Assembly: GCA_902617285.1 (NCBI GenBank)
Contig: CACMVZ010000001.1
Coordinates: forward strand, 186,001-250,000
Length of the DNA stretch: 64,000 nt
Source: an uncultured Bacteroidota bacterium
Lineage (GTDB): Bacteria; Bacteroidota; Bacteroidia; Flavobacteriales; Flavobacteriaceae
Direction of reading: 5' to 3'
The notes beneath the pieces were generated by a model. It had not been told where the DNA came from. It worked only from the letters and a program-made list of their open reading frames with translations, and ran no database searches. Positions within the stretch are counted from its first letter, which is position 1; each line of letters opens with the position of its first letter. Of this stretch, positions 18,852 to 27,754 are shown in pieces. A program made the position numbers and the translations under genes.

Positions 18852-19829
18852 TTAAAATTGATTATTTAGATAATCAAGGTTGCCTTGATTCGCTTTAAGA
18901 GAATCAATAAAATCTAATTTTAATTTGGTAACCAGATCTTTAACGCTAGGATTATCATTTATAGAACTAACACCGTGGCCAGCTGACCATATAGTTTTCC
19001 ATGCCTTAGCTTCAGCCTCAGCCATGTCTTTCCCAAAGTCAATTTTTTTTGAATCGTTCCAGACTTCCTCAGTAACACCCATAGCTTCAAGACTAGGTCT
19101 TAAAAAATTAGCATGAACACCAGAGACTGCAGCGGTGTATACTATATCCTCGGCAGAAGAGTTAATAATCATGTCTTTGTAAGCTTGCTCTGCAAGACTT
19201 TCTTTTGTATTAATAAATCTAGTACCCATATATGCAATGTCGGCACCCATTTGTAAGGCCGATGCTACATCTCTTCCATTTGATATACATCCGGAAAGTA
19301 TAATTGTTTTATTAAAAAACTCTCTTATTAGAGATATCATAGCCATAGGATTTTTTAAGCCTGCATGACCTCCAGCACCTGCAGTTACTAGAACTAAACC
19401 ATCTACATTTGCCTCAGCAGCTTTTTCAGCATGTCTTTTCTTTATTATATCATGATAAACTAATCCGCCATAGCTATGAATTGCGTTTACAATATCAGGA
19501 ACTGCACCTAATGAAGTTATAATCATAGGAACTTTATGCTTTACACAAATATCTAAATCAGCTTTAATTCTAATATTAGATGGATGAACAATTAGATTTA
19601 CACCAAATGGAGCAGGTTTAATACCTGTCTTTTTCTCATAATCAGCCAATTCATTTTTTATTTGAATAACCCATTCTTCGAAACCTTCTGATGTTCTTTG
19701 GTTTAAAGCTGGAAAAGTACCAACTATTCCATTTTTACAACACTCAATTACAAGTCTTGGCCCAGAAATTAAAAAAAGGGGGGCTGCAATTACAGGCATG
19801 TTTAAATCTTTATAAAAATTCTTATCCAT
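18852..19829 (-). CDS. Nitronate monooxygenase-family flavoprotein
   Basis: The ATG at 19829 gives 325 residues starting MDKNFYKDLNMPVIAAPLF; an in-frame start 63 bases upstream lies inside the DUF4442 gene and adds residues unlike the family. It is an FMN TIM barrel of the 2-nitropropane dioxygenase family: VTAGAGGHAG (near residue 160) and the phosphate loop in QMGADIAYMGTRFI (near 222). Characterised members oxidise alkyl nitronates such as propionate-3-nitronate. Related proteins include FabK-type enoyl reductases, but fabI is present in this window, so that role is less likely. It overlaps the DUF4442 gene by 8 bases. Confidence 0.88.
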   Translation of the reverse strand: MDKNFYKDLNMPVIAAPLFLISGPRLVIECCKNGIVGTFPALNQRTSEGFEEWVIQIKNELADYEKKTGIKPAPFGVNLIVHPSNIRIKADLDICVKHKVPMIITSLGAVPDIVNAIHSYGGLVYHDIIKKRHAEKAAEANVDGLVLVTAGAGGHAGLKNPMAMISLIREFFNKTIILSGCISNGRDVASALQMGADIAYMGTRFINTKESLAEQAYKDMIINSSAEDIVYTAAVSGVHANFLRPSLEAMGVTEEVWNDSKKIDFGKDMAEAEAKAWKTIWSAGHGVSSINDNPSVKDLVTKLKLDFIDSLKANQGNLDYLNNQF

Positions 19830-20280
19830 TATTTCTTTTTTTACATGACCACTCAAAATCAAACTCTGAAACAAGATCTCCTGTTTCATCATACCCCTTA
19901 GCTTTAAACCAAGCTTTTGAAGTAATATTTTGAATTGTCAAGTTAATTAGTTTTTTTGCGTTTTCACCTTCCTCACAAGTAAAAGTTATTTTACCAACTG
20001 CCTTTTTATAAAAGTTTGATTTATTTCCGACAAGAAGCATTGAGATGTTAGTATTAGAATTTTGAATACATTTTGTAAGTAACATCCCTGTAGTTAATTC
20101 AGCAGCCATTCCTTGAACAGCCCAAAACATAGATCGGTAGGGATTCTGGTTAATCCATTTAAATTTAACTTTTACTTCACATCTAGAATCATTGATTAAT
20201 GAAAGTCTAACACCAGTTAGCCAAGCTGCTGGCAACTCAAAAAGCATCCATCTATTTATTTTACTGGGTGAAATTATCAT
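19822..20280 (-). CDS. DUF4442 domain protein (hotdog-fold, thioesterase-like)
   Basis: The 152-residue protein fits DUF4442, a hotdog-fold family related to acyl-CoA thioesterases. Recognisable parts are the N-terminal NRWMLFELPAAWLTGVRL, the central NPYRSMFWAVQGMAAELTTG helix region and the C-terminal beta strands. Its substrate is unknown. It overlaps the start of the nitronate monooxygenase gene by 8 bases, so the two are probably made together. A tRNA terminator lies just upstream. Confidence 0.82.
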   Translation of the reverse strand: MIISPSKINRWMLFELPAAWLTGVRLSLINDSRCEVKVKFKWINQNPYRSMFWAVQGMAAELTTGMLLTKCIQNSNTNISMLLVGNKSNFYKKAVGKITFTCEEGENAKKLINLTIQNITSKAWFKAKGYDETGDLVSEFDFEWSCKKRNNG

Positions 20281-20303
20281 TTATAAAAAATATTAGTTCT
20301 AAT

Positions 20304-20347
20304 ATAAAAAAAGATTGTCCAAAGTATAATAAAACTTAGAACAATCT
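20304..20347 (-). terminator. Rho-independent terminator of the tRNA transcription unit
   Basis: On the minus strand AGATTGTTC pairs with GGACAATCT (20312-20320 with 20339-20347). After one T-T mismatch a further AAGT/ACTT can pair, giving about 13 pairs around a TTTATTAT loop. A run of seven T follows. It begins 8 bases after tRNA-Arg. Confidence 0.8.
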
Positions 20348-20354
20348 AAACTAG

Positions 20355-20428
20355 TGATCGCGATAGGATTCGAACCTATGACCGTCTGCTTAGAAGGCAG
20401 ATGCTCTATCCAGCTGAGCTACGCGACC
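20355..20428 (-). tRNA. tRNA-Arg (anticodon UCU)
   Basis: The 74-base minus-strand sequence folds as a tRNA. The acceptor GGTCGCG pairs with CGCGATC, followed by discriminator A. The D-arm contains AGCTCAGCTGGATAGAGC. The anticodon stem TCTGC/GCAGA holds the loop CTTCTAA (anticodon TCT, reading AGA/AGG). The T-arm is ATAGG TTCGAAT CCTAT. CCA is not encoded. It lies 4 bases after tRNA-Ser and shares its transcript. Confidence 0.97.
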
Positions 20429-20432
20429 AATG

Positions 20433-20516
20433 CGGAGAGACTGGGATTCGAACCCAGGCAACGTTTACACGTTGACAGATTAGCAATCTGCTCCATTACC
20501 ACTCTGGCACCTCTCC
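20433..20516 (-). tRNA. tRNA-Ser (anticodon GCU)
   Basis: The 84-base minus-strand sequence folds as a class II tRNA. The acceptor GGAGAGG pairs with TCTCTCC (one G-U) and discriminator G. The anticodon loop TTGCTAA gives GCT, reading AGC/AGU. A long variable arm has stem CAACG/CGTTG. The T-arm is CTGGG TTCGAAT CCCAG. CCA is not encoded. Confidence 0.97.
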
Positions 20517-20528
20517 ATTTAAGGAGTA

Positions 20529-20555
20529 CAAATGTAAATAAAAAAAATTCTGCAA
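20529..20555 (-). promoter_or_regulatory. Predicted promoter of the tRNA pair
   Basis: On the minus strand TTG (20553-20555) is followed after 16 bases by TACATTTG (20529-20536), a TAnnTTTG box. Spacing is a little shorter than the usual 17-22. The start would lie about 8 bases before tRNA-Ser. Confidence 0.55.
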
Positions 20556-20563
20556 GTGAATAT

Positions 20564-21802
20564 TTATTGAAGTTGATCCAATAAATTTTTCATTTCCATA
20601 TATCCAGGATTATCTCCTAGTGTACCATATATATTCATGAGCGTTCTAATTGCCTCTATATCATTACTTATTGCAATCAAGTCTTTTAAAATTGGAACAC
20701 ATTCTTTGTATAATTCCTCTCTAGTAATTTTTAATTCGTCATACCTTAAATTATCAGACCTCGATGTACCTAGACTATTCATTTCATTTACAATTTCTTG
20801 TTCTCCATCTAATATTAAAGCAACAAGATTTAAATAACTGTTTTCGTTAGTTGGATCTAACTCAATAGACTTTTCATAATATGTTCTTGCAGATTCCTTT
20901 TCACCAAGTTCACCACTTACCACTCCAAGATTATAATAAAGGATTGGATTATTAGGTTCTTTTTCAATTGCTTCTGACATTGCTAGTTTAAAAGCTTCTT
21001 TATCATCTAATTCAAAATAAATATTGGCTGCAGTAATTATTAAACCTACATCATCAGGATTTGATGCTCTTGCTGTTTCAATAGCAGCTAGGGCCATATC
21101 ATTTTGACCTAGTTGCTTGTATATTATGGCTATATTTTTAACAATTTCAGGGAACTTTGACTCAGTCTCCTCCTCTCTTGGATTAGAATAATCTTTTGAT
21201 TTTTTTAATAAATTGAATTCTGTCTCAGAACTAATTTCAATTTCTGTTTCATTTGAAATATCAGTGATATAGTATTTGGTTTCAATTCCTTCATATTTTA
21301 TATCTCTTAAAATCAAATAATATTCAAGAGCAAGAGACAAATCATTAGAATTGACAGCAGATGAGGCAGCATAATATAGATACAGTGCATTATTTTCTGG
21401 GTTTATATCATAAACTATTTTTAATTTTTTTGCTGCATCACTAAAGTTTTCAGACTCATTATCTGCAATTGCAGATGTGATAATTGCAGTTTCTAATTTG
21501 TTAATTTCAGAGTTTAAATCATTTTCGTTAGCACCTAACTCCCTTGAGTTATTAAATGAATTTATTGCTAATTCAAAGTCTTCAGTAGATGTGTATATTT
21601 TTCCATATAAAAACATTACTTGAGATTTAATCTTATCATCTGAACTATCAAAAATAGACTTAGAAGTTTCAAGAAGATCAAGAGCTGATAGGTACTCGCC
21701 TGAATCATAAAATTTATTTGCATTTCTTAATTCTTTTTTTTGAGAATATCCAAAAGAGATGAATATTAATAATAGAAAGGTTAATATGTTTTTTGTTTTC
21801 AT
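20564..21802 (-). CDS. Secreted TPR-repeat protein
   Basis: The 412-residue protein has a signal peptide (MKTKNILTFLLLIFISFGYSQ) and then helix-turn-helix repeats of the tetratricopeptide type along most of its length. The clearest lie around residues 235-330, for example ALAAIETARASNPDDVGLII, PILYYNLGVVSGELGEKESA and YYEKSIELDPTNENSYLNLV. It probably acts as a periplasmic or outer-membrane-associated scaffold. A TPR protein after gyrA is common in Flavobacteriia. Here a second small gene sits between them, 3 bases upstream. No catalytic residue is recognisable and the partner is unknown. Confidence 0.88.
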   Translation of the reverse strand: MKTKNILTFLLLIFISFGYSQKKELRNANKFYDSGEYLSALDLLETSKSIFDSSDDKIKSQVMFLYGKIYTSTEDFELAINSFNNSRELGANENDLNSEINKLETAIITSAIADNESENFSDAAKKLKIVYDINPENNALYLYYAASSAVNSNDLSLALEYYLILRDIKYEGIETKYYITDISNETEIEISSETEFNLLKKSKDYSNPREEETESKFPEIVKNIAIIYKQLGQNDMALAAIETARASNPDDVGLIITAANIYFELDDKEAFKLAMSEAIEKEPNNPILYYNLGVVSGELGEKESARTYYEKSIELDPTNENSYLNLVALILDGEQEIVNEMNSLGTSRSDNLRYDELKITREELYKECVPILKDLIAISNDIEAIRTLMNIYGTLGDNPGYMEMKNLLDQLQ

Positions 21803-21805
21803 TAT

Positions 21806-22498
21806 TTATTGTTTAGTTTTTATTACAATTACACCATTGGCTCCAGAGGAACCCCATAAAGCTGATGATGATGCGCTTTTATGAATCGTTATAGATTCGA
21901 TATCATGGGTTGGAATATCATCTAGCCTAGATTGAATCGAAGTATTATTAGAAAATTCTGTTCTCCCAGATATAATAACACCGTCAAGAATAATAAGAGG
22001 TGATTTGTCACCAAGAACTGTGTTTTGTCCTCTAATTTGTATGATTGGGCTAGATCCTGGGTCACCTGATTTGGATAACATAGATACTCCAGAAACTTTT
22101 CCAGACAAAGAATTCATTAAATTTTGATTTGGTTTAATTCTAAATGACCTGTTATGATTATTATCATCTTTAATATTCATTGCAATTTTTGCAATTTCTT
22201 TTGAAAATTTACTAAGCTTAGAATCTGAAAAATCATTTTCTTTAAGCTTATCATAATATTCCATTGCCTTTAGAACATTATTCATGGAAAGATAGACTTG
22301 AGCCTTTAAAAAATTTTTATCGTTATTTTGTTTAGTATTAATAATTACGCTGTTCTTTTCAATAATTTCAATACTAGTAAGAGCTTCTTCAAAGTTACCT
22401 TTTTTGTATAGTTTTTTGGATTCTTTTAAAATATTTACTTTTTGAGAAAATATATTATTTGATAAAAGAAGAAGTAAAAAAATTGTAAACACTCTCAT
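21806..22498 (-). CDS. Small secreted protein: TPR-like helices plus isolated SusC-type plug domain
   Basis: The 230-residue protein has a signal peptide (MRVFTIFLLLLLSNNIFSQ), a TPR-like helical part (about residues 22-115) and then a TonB-dependent-receptor plug of the SusC/RagA type. The plug shows IIQIRGQNTVLG (near 153), SPLIILDGVII (near 167), IESITIHKSASSSALWGSSG (near 201) and GANGVIVIKTK at the end. There is no beta-barrel, carboxypeptidase-like domain or TonB box, so it cannot be a transporter alone. It lies between gyrA (28 bases away) and the TPR gene (3 bases). Its role is unknown; it may bind a barrel protein or SusD-like partner. Confidence 0.85.
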   Translation of the reverse strand: MRVFTIFLLLLLSNNIFSQKVNILKESKKLYKKGNFEEALTSIEIIEKNSVIINTKQNNDKNFLKAQVYLSMNNVLKAMEYYDKLKENDFSDSKLSKFSKEIAKIAMNIKDDNNHNRSFRIKPNQNLMNSLSGKVSGVSMLSKSGDPGSSPIIQIRGQNTVLGDKSPLIILDGVIISGRTEFSNNTSIQSRLDDIPTHDIESITIHKSASSSALWGSSGANGVIVIKTKQ

Positions 22499-22526
22499 GA
22501 ATTAAACTTTAGATAAAATTAAAAAA

Positions 22527-25016
22527 TTATTTAATTGTATCTCCAGTAAATTCTATATCATTTATATCCTCAATTTCATCCTCATCATTCATAACTTTAG
22601 CAACGGCAGCAATACCATCTCCATCTTTAATACTTATTACTTTAACTCCTTGCGTTGCTCTTCCCATTACTCTTAGATCAGCAACCTGCATTCTAATAGC
22701 AATACCTGATTTATTAATTATCATGAGATCATCGCTATCTGTTACACTTTTAAGTGAAACAAGTTGGCCAGTTTTACTTGTAATTGAAATAGTTTTAACT
22801 CCCTTACCACCTCTATTAGTTAGACGATAGTCCTCAAGTGAAGACCTTTTTCCATAGCCATTTTCGGAGACAACTAATATATTAGCATCCATATCATTGA
22901 CTGATATCATTCCTACAACCTCATCTTTATTGTCTTTAAGCCTAATACCTCTAACACCAGACGCATTTCTACCCATAGGTCTTGTTTTACTTTCTTCAAA
23001 TCTAATTGCTTTACCAGATTTAACAGCTAACATTATTTGACTGTTTCCATTAGTTAGTTTAGCCTCAAGTAATTCATCACCATCCTTAATAGTAATTGCA
23101 TTAATTCCATTAGATCTTGGCCTTGAGTATTGCTCAAGAGAAGTTTTTTTAACTTGCCCCATTTTTGTAGCCATAATTACATAATGGTTATTGATGTAGT
23201 CATCATCTTTTAGATCCTGAGTACAAATAAAGGCTTTAACCTTATCATCTTGTTCAATATTTATTAGGTTTTGAATAGCACGACCTTTAGAGTTCTTTGA
23301 TCCTTCTGGAATTTCATAAACTCTCATCCAAAAACACTTACCTTTTTGTGTAAAAAACAGCATATACTGATGATTGGTTCCAACAAATAAGTCCTCGAGA
23401 AAGTCCTCATCACGTGTCTTCGATGCTTTTTGGCCTACACCACCTCTATTTTGAGTTTTATACTCAGTTAAAGCTGTCCTTTTGATATATCCTGCATGTG
23501 ATATAGTAATTACAACCTTTTCATTTGGAATAATATCCTCCACCCTGAAATCACCACCAGCATACTCAATTATGGATCTTCTTTCATCACCGTACTTTTC
23601 TTTAATTTCAGATAATTCCTCCTTGATTAAACTCATTCTCATAGGTTTACTATCAAGTAATTCTTTGTAACCTTTGATAGTTTTTTGCAGATCGTCATAC
23701 TCTTCTCTTAATTTGCTTTGCTCAAGGCCAGTTAGTTGACGTAATCTCATCTCAATTATTGCTTTTGCTTGAGTTTCAGAAAGTTTATATTTTTTTTCTA
23801 ATTTCAGTCTAGCTTCTTCTGCGTTTGAAGACTTTTTAATTAGACTTATTACATCATCTATATTATCACTAGCTATAATAAGACCTTCCAAAATATGAGC
23901 TCTTTGTTCAGCTTTTTTAAGTTCAAAGGTTGTTCTTTTGACAACTACATCATGCCTGTGATCTACAAAATGATGGATTAGATCCTTAAGATTCAGTAGC
24001 TGAGGTCTTCCATCAACTAAAGCAACATTATTAACACTAAAAGAAGATTGTAAAGGAGTAAATTTATATAATTTATTTAAAACTATGTTTGGAATAGCAT
24101 CCCTCTTTAAAACATATACTATTCTCATTCCTTTTCTGTCTGATTCATCTCTAATGGTTGAAATTCCCTCAATTTTTCCATCATTTATTAATTCAGCTGT
24201 TTTTCTTATCATATCCGCTTTGTTCACTAAATAAGGAATCTCAGATACAATTATACACTCTCTATCATTTACATTCTCAATCAAAGCCTTACCCCTCATA
24301 ACTACTCTACCTTTTCCGGTATGAAAAGCTTCTTTTACACCATCATAACCATAAATAGTACCACCAGTAGGAAAATCTGGCGCCTTTACATACTGAATTA
24401 ATTCATCAATTGTTATTTCATTATTATCTATGAACTGAATAATACCTTCAATAACTTCAGATAGATTATGAGGCGGCATATTTGTAGCCATTCCAACAGC
24501 TATACCAGAAGCGCCATTTATTAACAAAGCAGGAACTCTAGTAGGTAAAACTGTGGGTTCCATAATTGTATCATCAAAGTTTAATTGGAAGTCTACAGTT
24601 TCCTTATCAATATCTGAAAGAAGGTCTTCAGATATTTTCTGCATTCTTGCCTCAGTATATCTCATCGCAGCAGGACTATCGCCATCTACCGAACCAAAGT
24701 TACCTTGACCATCAACTAAAATATATCTTAAGCTCCATTCTTGAGCCATTCTAACCATAGTATCATATACTGAACTATCTCCATGAGGATGATATTTACC
24801 CATGACATCTCCAACTATTCTTGCAGATTTTTTATAAGATGATGAGGATCTTACACCCATTTCGTTCATCCCAAAAAGAACTCTTCTGTGAACTGGTTTT
24901 AAACCATCTCTTACGTCAGGAAGTGCCCTAGAAACAATAACCGACATAGAATAGTCGATGTAGGCTGACTTCATTTCATCTTCAATCTTTATTGGGATAA
25001 GTTTTTCTTTTTCCAT
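22527..25016 (-). CDS. gyrA: DNA gyrase subunit A
   Basis: The 829-residue protein has the winged-helix and tower domains of type IIA topoisomerases, with catalytic Tyr at Y120 in [10 protein letters not shown], and a C-terminal beta-pinwheel (about residues 500-810). The canonical GyrA box is varied: QNRGGVG near residue 524 and a later TNRGGKG. The quinolone-resistance positions keep Ser and Asp (S81 and D85 in [10 protein letters not shown]). With GyrB it introduces negative supercoils using ATP. The upstream region to clpC (25017-25201) shows no clear TAnnTTTG box. Confidence 0.97.
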   Translation of the reverse strand: MEKEKLIPIKIEDEMKSAYIDYSMSVIVSRALPDVRDGLKPVHRRVLFGMNEMGVRSSSSYKKSARIVGDVMGKYHPHGDSSVYDTMVRMAQEWSLRYILVDGQGNFGSVDGDSPAAMRYTEARMQKISEDLLSDIDKETVDFQLNFDDTIMEPTVLPTRVPALLINGASGIAVGMATNMPPHNLSEVIEGIIQFIDNNEITIDELIQYVKAPDFPTGGTIYGYDGVKEAFHTGKGRVVMRGKALIENVNDRECIIVSEIPYLVNKADMIRKTAELINDGKIEGISTIRDESDRKGMRIVYVLKRDAIPNIVLNKLYKFTPLQSSFSVNNVALVDGRPQLLNLKDLIHHFVDHRHDVVVKRTTFELKKAEQRAHILEGLIIASDNIDDVISLIKKSSNAEEARLKLEKKYKLSETQAKAIIEMRLRQLTGLEQSKLREEYDDLQKTIKGYKELLDSKPMRMSLIKEELSEIKEKYGDERRSIIEYAGGDFRVEDIIPNEKVVITISHAGYIKRTALTEYKTQNRGGVGQKASKTRDEDFLEDLFVGTNHQYMLFFTQKGKCFWMRVYEIPEGSKNSKGRAIQNLINIEQDDKVKAFICTQDLKDDDYINNHYVIMATKMGQVKKTSLEQYSRPRSNGINAITIKDGDELLEAKLTNGNSQIMLAVKSGKAIRFEESKTRPMGRNASGVRGIRLKDNKDEVVGMISVNDMDANILVVSENGYGKRSSLEDYRLTNRGGKGVKTISITSKTGQLVSLKSVTDSDDLMIINKSGIAIRMQVADLRVMGRATQGVKVISIKDGDGIAAVAKVMNDEDEIEDINDIEFTGDTIK

Positions 25017-25201
25017 AGGTAAATATATTCATGCTAAATTAAATAAACGATCAATATTTTGTTCAAATTATTTGAGGTAAAAAAGCATTATTTATTAACA
25101 TTATTAATTGAAAAGTTTTATTTAAGAATAAGCAATTAGTATATGTATTTTCTTTGTTAATTTATATTAATGATATATTTTAGTCTCAAAAATATTTCAA
25201 G

Positions 25202-27754
25202 ATGGATGATAATTTCTCTTCAAGAGTTAAAGATGTAATTTCCTACAGCAAGGAAGAAGCCCTTAGGCTTGGTCATAAACAGATTGGAACTGAACATCTT
25301 CTTTTAGGAATGTTAAGAGAAGGTGGAGGTAAAGCAGTATCAATTTTGAACTCTATTGATATTGATCTTAACGAATTAAGAAAAAAAATTGAACTTCTAA
25401 ATCCAGCAATTATTGACAGTTCGTCTCTAAGATTAAACGAAAAGAAAAACCTGCATCTAACCAGACAGGCTGAAAGGGCCTTAAAAACTACTTTCTTAGA
25501 AGCTAAATTATTTCAAAGCACAAATATAAATACTGCTCATCTTCTTTTATGTATCCTCAGGAACGATAACGATCCATTAACAAAAATACTTTCTAAAATG
25601 GATATCAATTATGACAATGTAAAAGAAAAATTTAAAGCTATGATTAACGAAATTGGATCTGATGATATTATTGAATACCCTTCATCATCTTCATTTCCTG
25701 AGGAAAAAGATGATAACGATGGATCTTCAAAGAATCCATTTTCTTCAAGTCAAAAGACAAAGTCTTCATCAAATTCCAAAACTCCTGTTTTAGATAACTT
25801 CGGAAGGGACATTACATTACTTGCTGAAAAAGATCAACTTGACCCAGTAATTGGAAGAGACAAAGAAATTCAAAGAGTTTCACAAATTTTAAGTAGAAGA
25901 AAAAAGAACAATCCTCTACTTATAGGTGAACCTGGAGTAGGAAAATCTGCAATCGCAGAAGGGCTTGCTTTAAGAATCATTCAAAAAAAGGTTTCAAGGG
26001 TTCTTTATGGTAAAAGAGTGATTACACTTGACCTTGCAAGTTTAGTTGCAGGCACAAAATATAGAGGTCAATTTGAAGAAAGAATGAAAGCCGTTATGAA
26101 TGAGCTTGAAAAAAACAGAAATATAATATTATTCATTGATGAAATTCACACTATTGTTGGAGCAGGTGGTGCAACTGGAAGTCTTGATGCATCAAATATG
26201 TTTAAGCCAGCACTTGCAAGAGGTGAGATACAATGTATTGGAGCAACAACTTTAAATGAATATAGTCAGCACATTGAAAAGGATGGTGCGCTCGAAAGGA
26301 GGTTTCAAAAAATTCTTGTTGAGGAAACAAATAAGGATGAAACTGTTGAAATACTAAGGAACATCAAGGATAGATATGAGTCTCACCATAACGTTGATTA
26401 TACAGATGAAGCTCTTGTTGCATGTGTTGAGCTATCTCAAAGATATATAACTGACAGATTTTTACCAGATAAGGCTATTGATGCATTAGATGAAGCTGGT
26501 TCAAGAGCACATATTAATAATATGGATGTGCCAGAAGAAGTCGTTCTAATGGAAAAACAACTTGAAGATGTTAGAGAACTTAAAAATACTGTTGTAAAAA
26601 AACAGAAATATGAAGAAGCAGCTAAATTAAGAGATGATGAAAAAAGAGTTGAAAAAAAGTTAGTTGAAGCTCAAAATAGGTGGCACGAAGAATCAAAGCT
26701 AAATAGAGTTAGAGTTGATGAGGATCAGATTGCTGATGTAGTATCAATGATGACTAATATTCCTGTAAATAAAATTTTATCAACTGAAAGGAATAAACTT
26801 TCAAAACTTGAGAAAATTTTAAAGGATAAAATTATAGGACAAGATGAGGCTGTATCTAAAGTTGCCAAGTCTATTCAAAGAAATAGAGCTGGACTAAACT
26901 CTCCTAATAGACCAATAGGTTCATTCATTTTTCTGGGTCAAACTGGGGTTGGAAAGACTCAGCTTGCCAAAGTACTTGCATCTGAGATTTTTGAATCTGA
27001 AGAGAATCTGATAAGAATTGACATGAGTGAGTACATGGAGAAATTTTCAGTATCAAGATTAATTGGAGCACCTCCTGGTTATGTTGGATATGAAGAAGGT
27101 GGTCAGCTAACAGAAAAAGTAAAAAGAAGACCATATTCAGTTGTTCTATTTGATGAAATTGAAAAAGGACATCCTGATATTTATAGTATGCTACTTCAAA
27201 TACTTGATGATGGATTTTTAACTGATAGTGTAGGAAGAAAAATTAATTTTCAAAATACTATTATCATTATGACTTCAAACATAGGAGTAAAACAAATTAA
27301 TGATTTTGGAGTTGGTGTTGGATTTGAAACTAAATCATCATTAGATCAAACCTCTAAAATTGAACAAAAAGTTATTCAAAGAGCACTCAAAAACACATTT
27401 GCTCCAGAATTTCTAAATAGAATTGATGACTGCATAATTTTTAATTCTTTATCAATTAAAGAAATAAATAAAATTGTTACGATTGAGCTAGACAAATTAA
27501 AAGAAAGGGTTGATGGAATAGGTTATGATTTATCAGTTTCTGCTAAAGCTAAGTCTTTTATTTGTGAAAAGGGATTTGATGAAAAAAACGGTGCTAGACC
27601 TTTAAATAGAATGATTCAGAAATACATTGAAGATCTAATTGCGGAGAATTTAGTTTCTGATAGAATTAAACAAGGCGATAAATTACTTATTGATCACAAA
27701 CCTGAAGATGATCATTTAACCTTATTAATTAATAAAAAAGAGATAGCCTCTTGA
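25202..27754 (+). CDS. clpC: ATP-dependent Clp protease ATP-binding subunit ClpC
   Basis: The 850-residue class I Clp ATPase has an N-terminal double Clp-N repeat (about 1-145), a Ser-rich linker (160-195) and two AAA+ modules. Walker A sequences are GEPGVGKS (242-249) and GQTGVGKT (about 579-586), with Walker B sequences LFIDEIH and VLFDEIEK. A UVR/coiled-coil segment between them (EDVRELKNTVVKKQKYEEAA) marks it as ClpC rather than ClpB. It unfolds substrates for ClpP. The thrA start codon overlaps its stop by 4 bases, so the threonine genes are coupled to it. The 185 bases upstream, shared with gyrA, hold nothing I recognise. Confidence 0.96.
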   Translation: MDDNFSSRVKDVISYSKEEALRLGHKQIGTEHLLLGMLREGGGKAVSILNSIDIDLNELRKKIELLNPAIIDSSSLRLNEKKNLHLTRQAERALKTTFLEAKLFQSTNINTAHLLLCILRNDNDPLTKILSKMDINYDNVKEKFKAMINEIGSDDIIEYPSSSSFPEEKDDNDGSSKNPFSSSQKTKSSSNSKTPVLDNFGRDITLLAEKDQLDPVIGRDKEIQRVSQILSRRKKNNPLLIGEPGVGKSAIAEGLALRIIQKKVSRVLYGKRVITLDLASLVAGTKYRGQFEERMKAVMNELEKNRNIILFIDEIHTIVGAGGATGSLDASNMFKPALARGEIQCIGATTLNEYSQHIEKDGALERRFQKILVEETNKDETVEILRNIKDRYESHHNVDYTDEALVACVELSQRYITDRFLPDKAIDALDEAGSRAHINNMDVPEEVVLMEKQLEDVRELKNTVVKKQKYEEAAKLRDDEKRVEKKLVEAQNRWHEESKLNRVRVDEDQIADVVSMMTNIPVNKILSTERNKLSKLEKILKDKIIGQDEAVSKVAKSIQRNRAGLNSPNRPIGSFIFLGQTGVGKTQLAKVLASEIFESEENLIRIDMSEYMEKFSVSRLIGAPPGYVGYEEGGQLTEKVKRRPYSVVLFDEIEKGHPDIYSMLLQILDDGFLTDSVGRKINFQNTIIIMTSNIGVKQINDFGVGVGFETKSSLDQTSKIEQKVIQRALKNTFAPEFLNRIDDCIIFNSLSIKEINKIVTIELDKLKERVDGIGYDLSVSAKAKSFICEKGFDEKNGARPLNRMIQKYIEDLIAENLVSDRIKQGDKLLIDHKPEDDHLTLLINKKEIAS

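Noticed and set aside
25017-25201. Shared regulatory site between gyrA and clpC
   Set aside because: The 185-base AT-rich gap probably holds both promoters, but I could not find a TAnnTTTG box or a clear inverted repeat, so no site is claimed.
27700-27751. Threonine leader peptide or attenuator before thrA
   Set aside because: The region is clpC coding sequence; no Thr/Ile-rich leader ORF or terminator hairpin is present.
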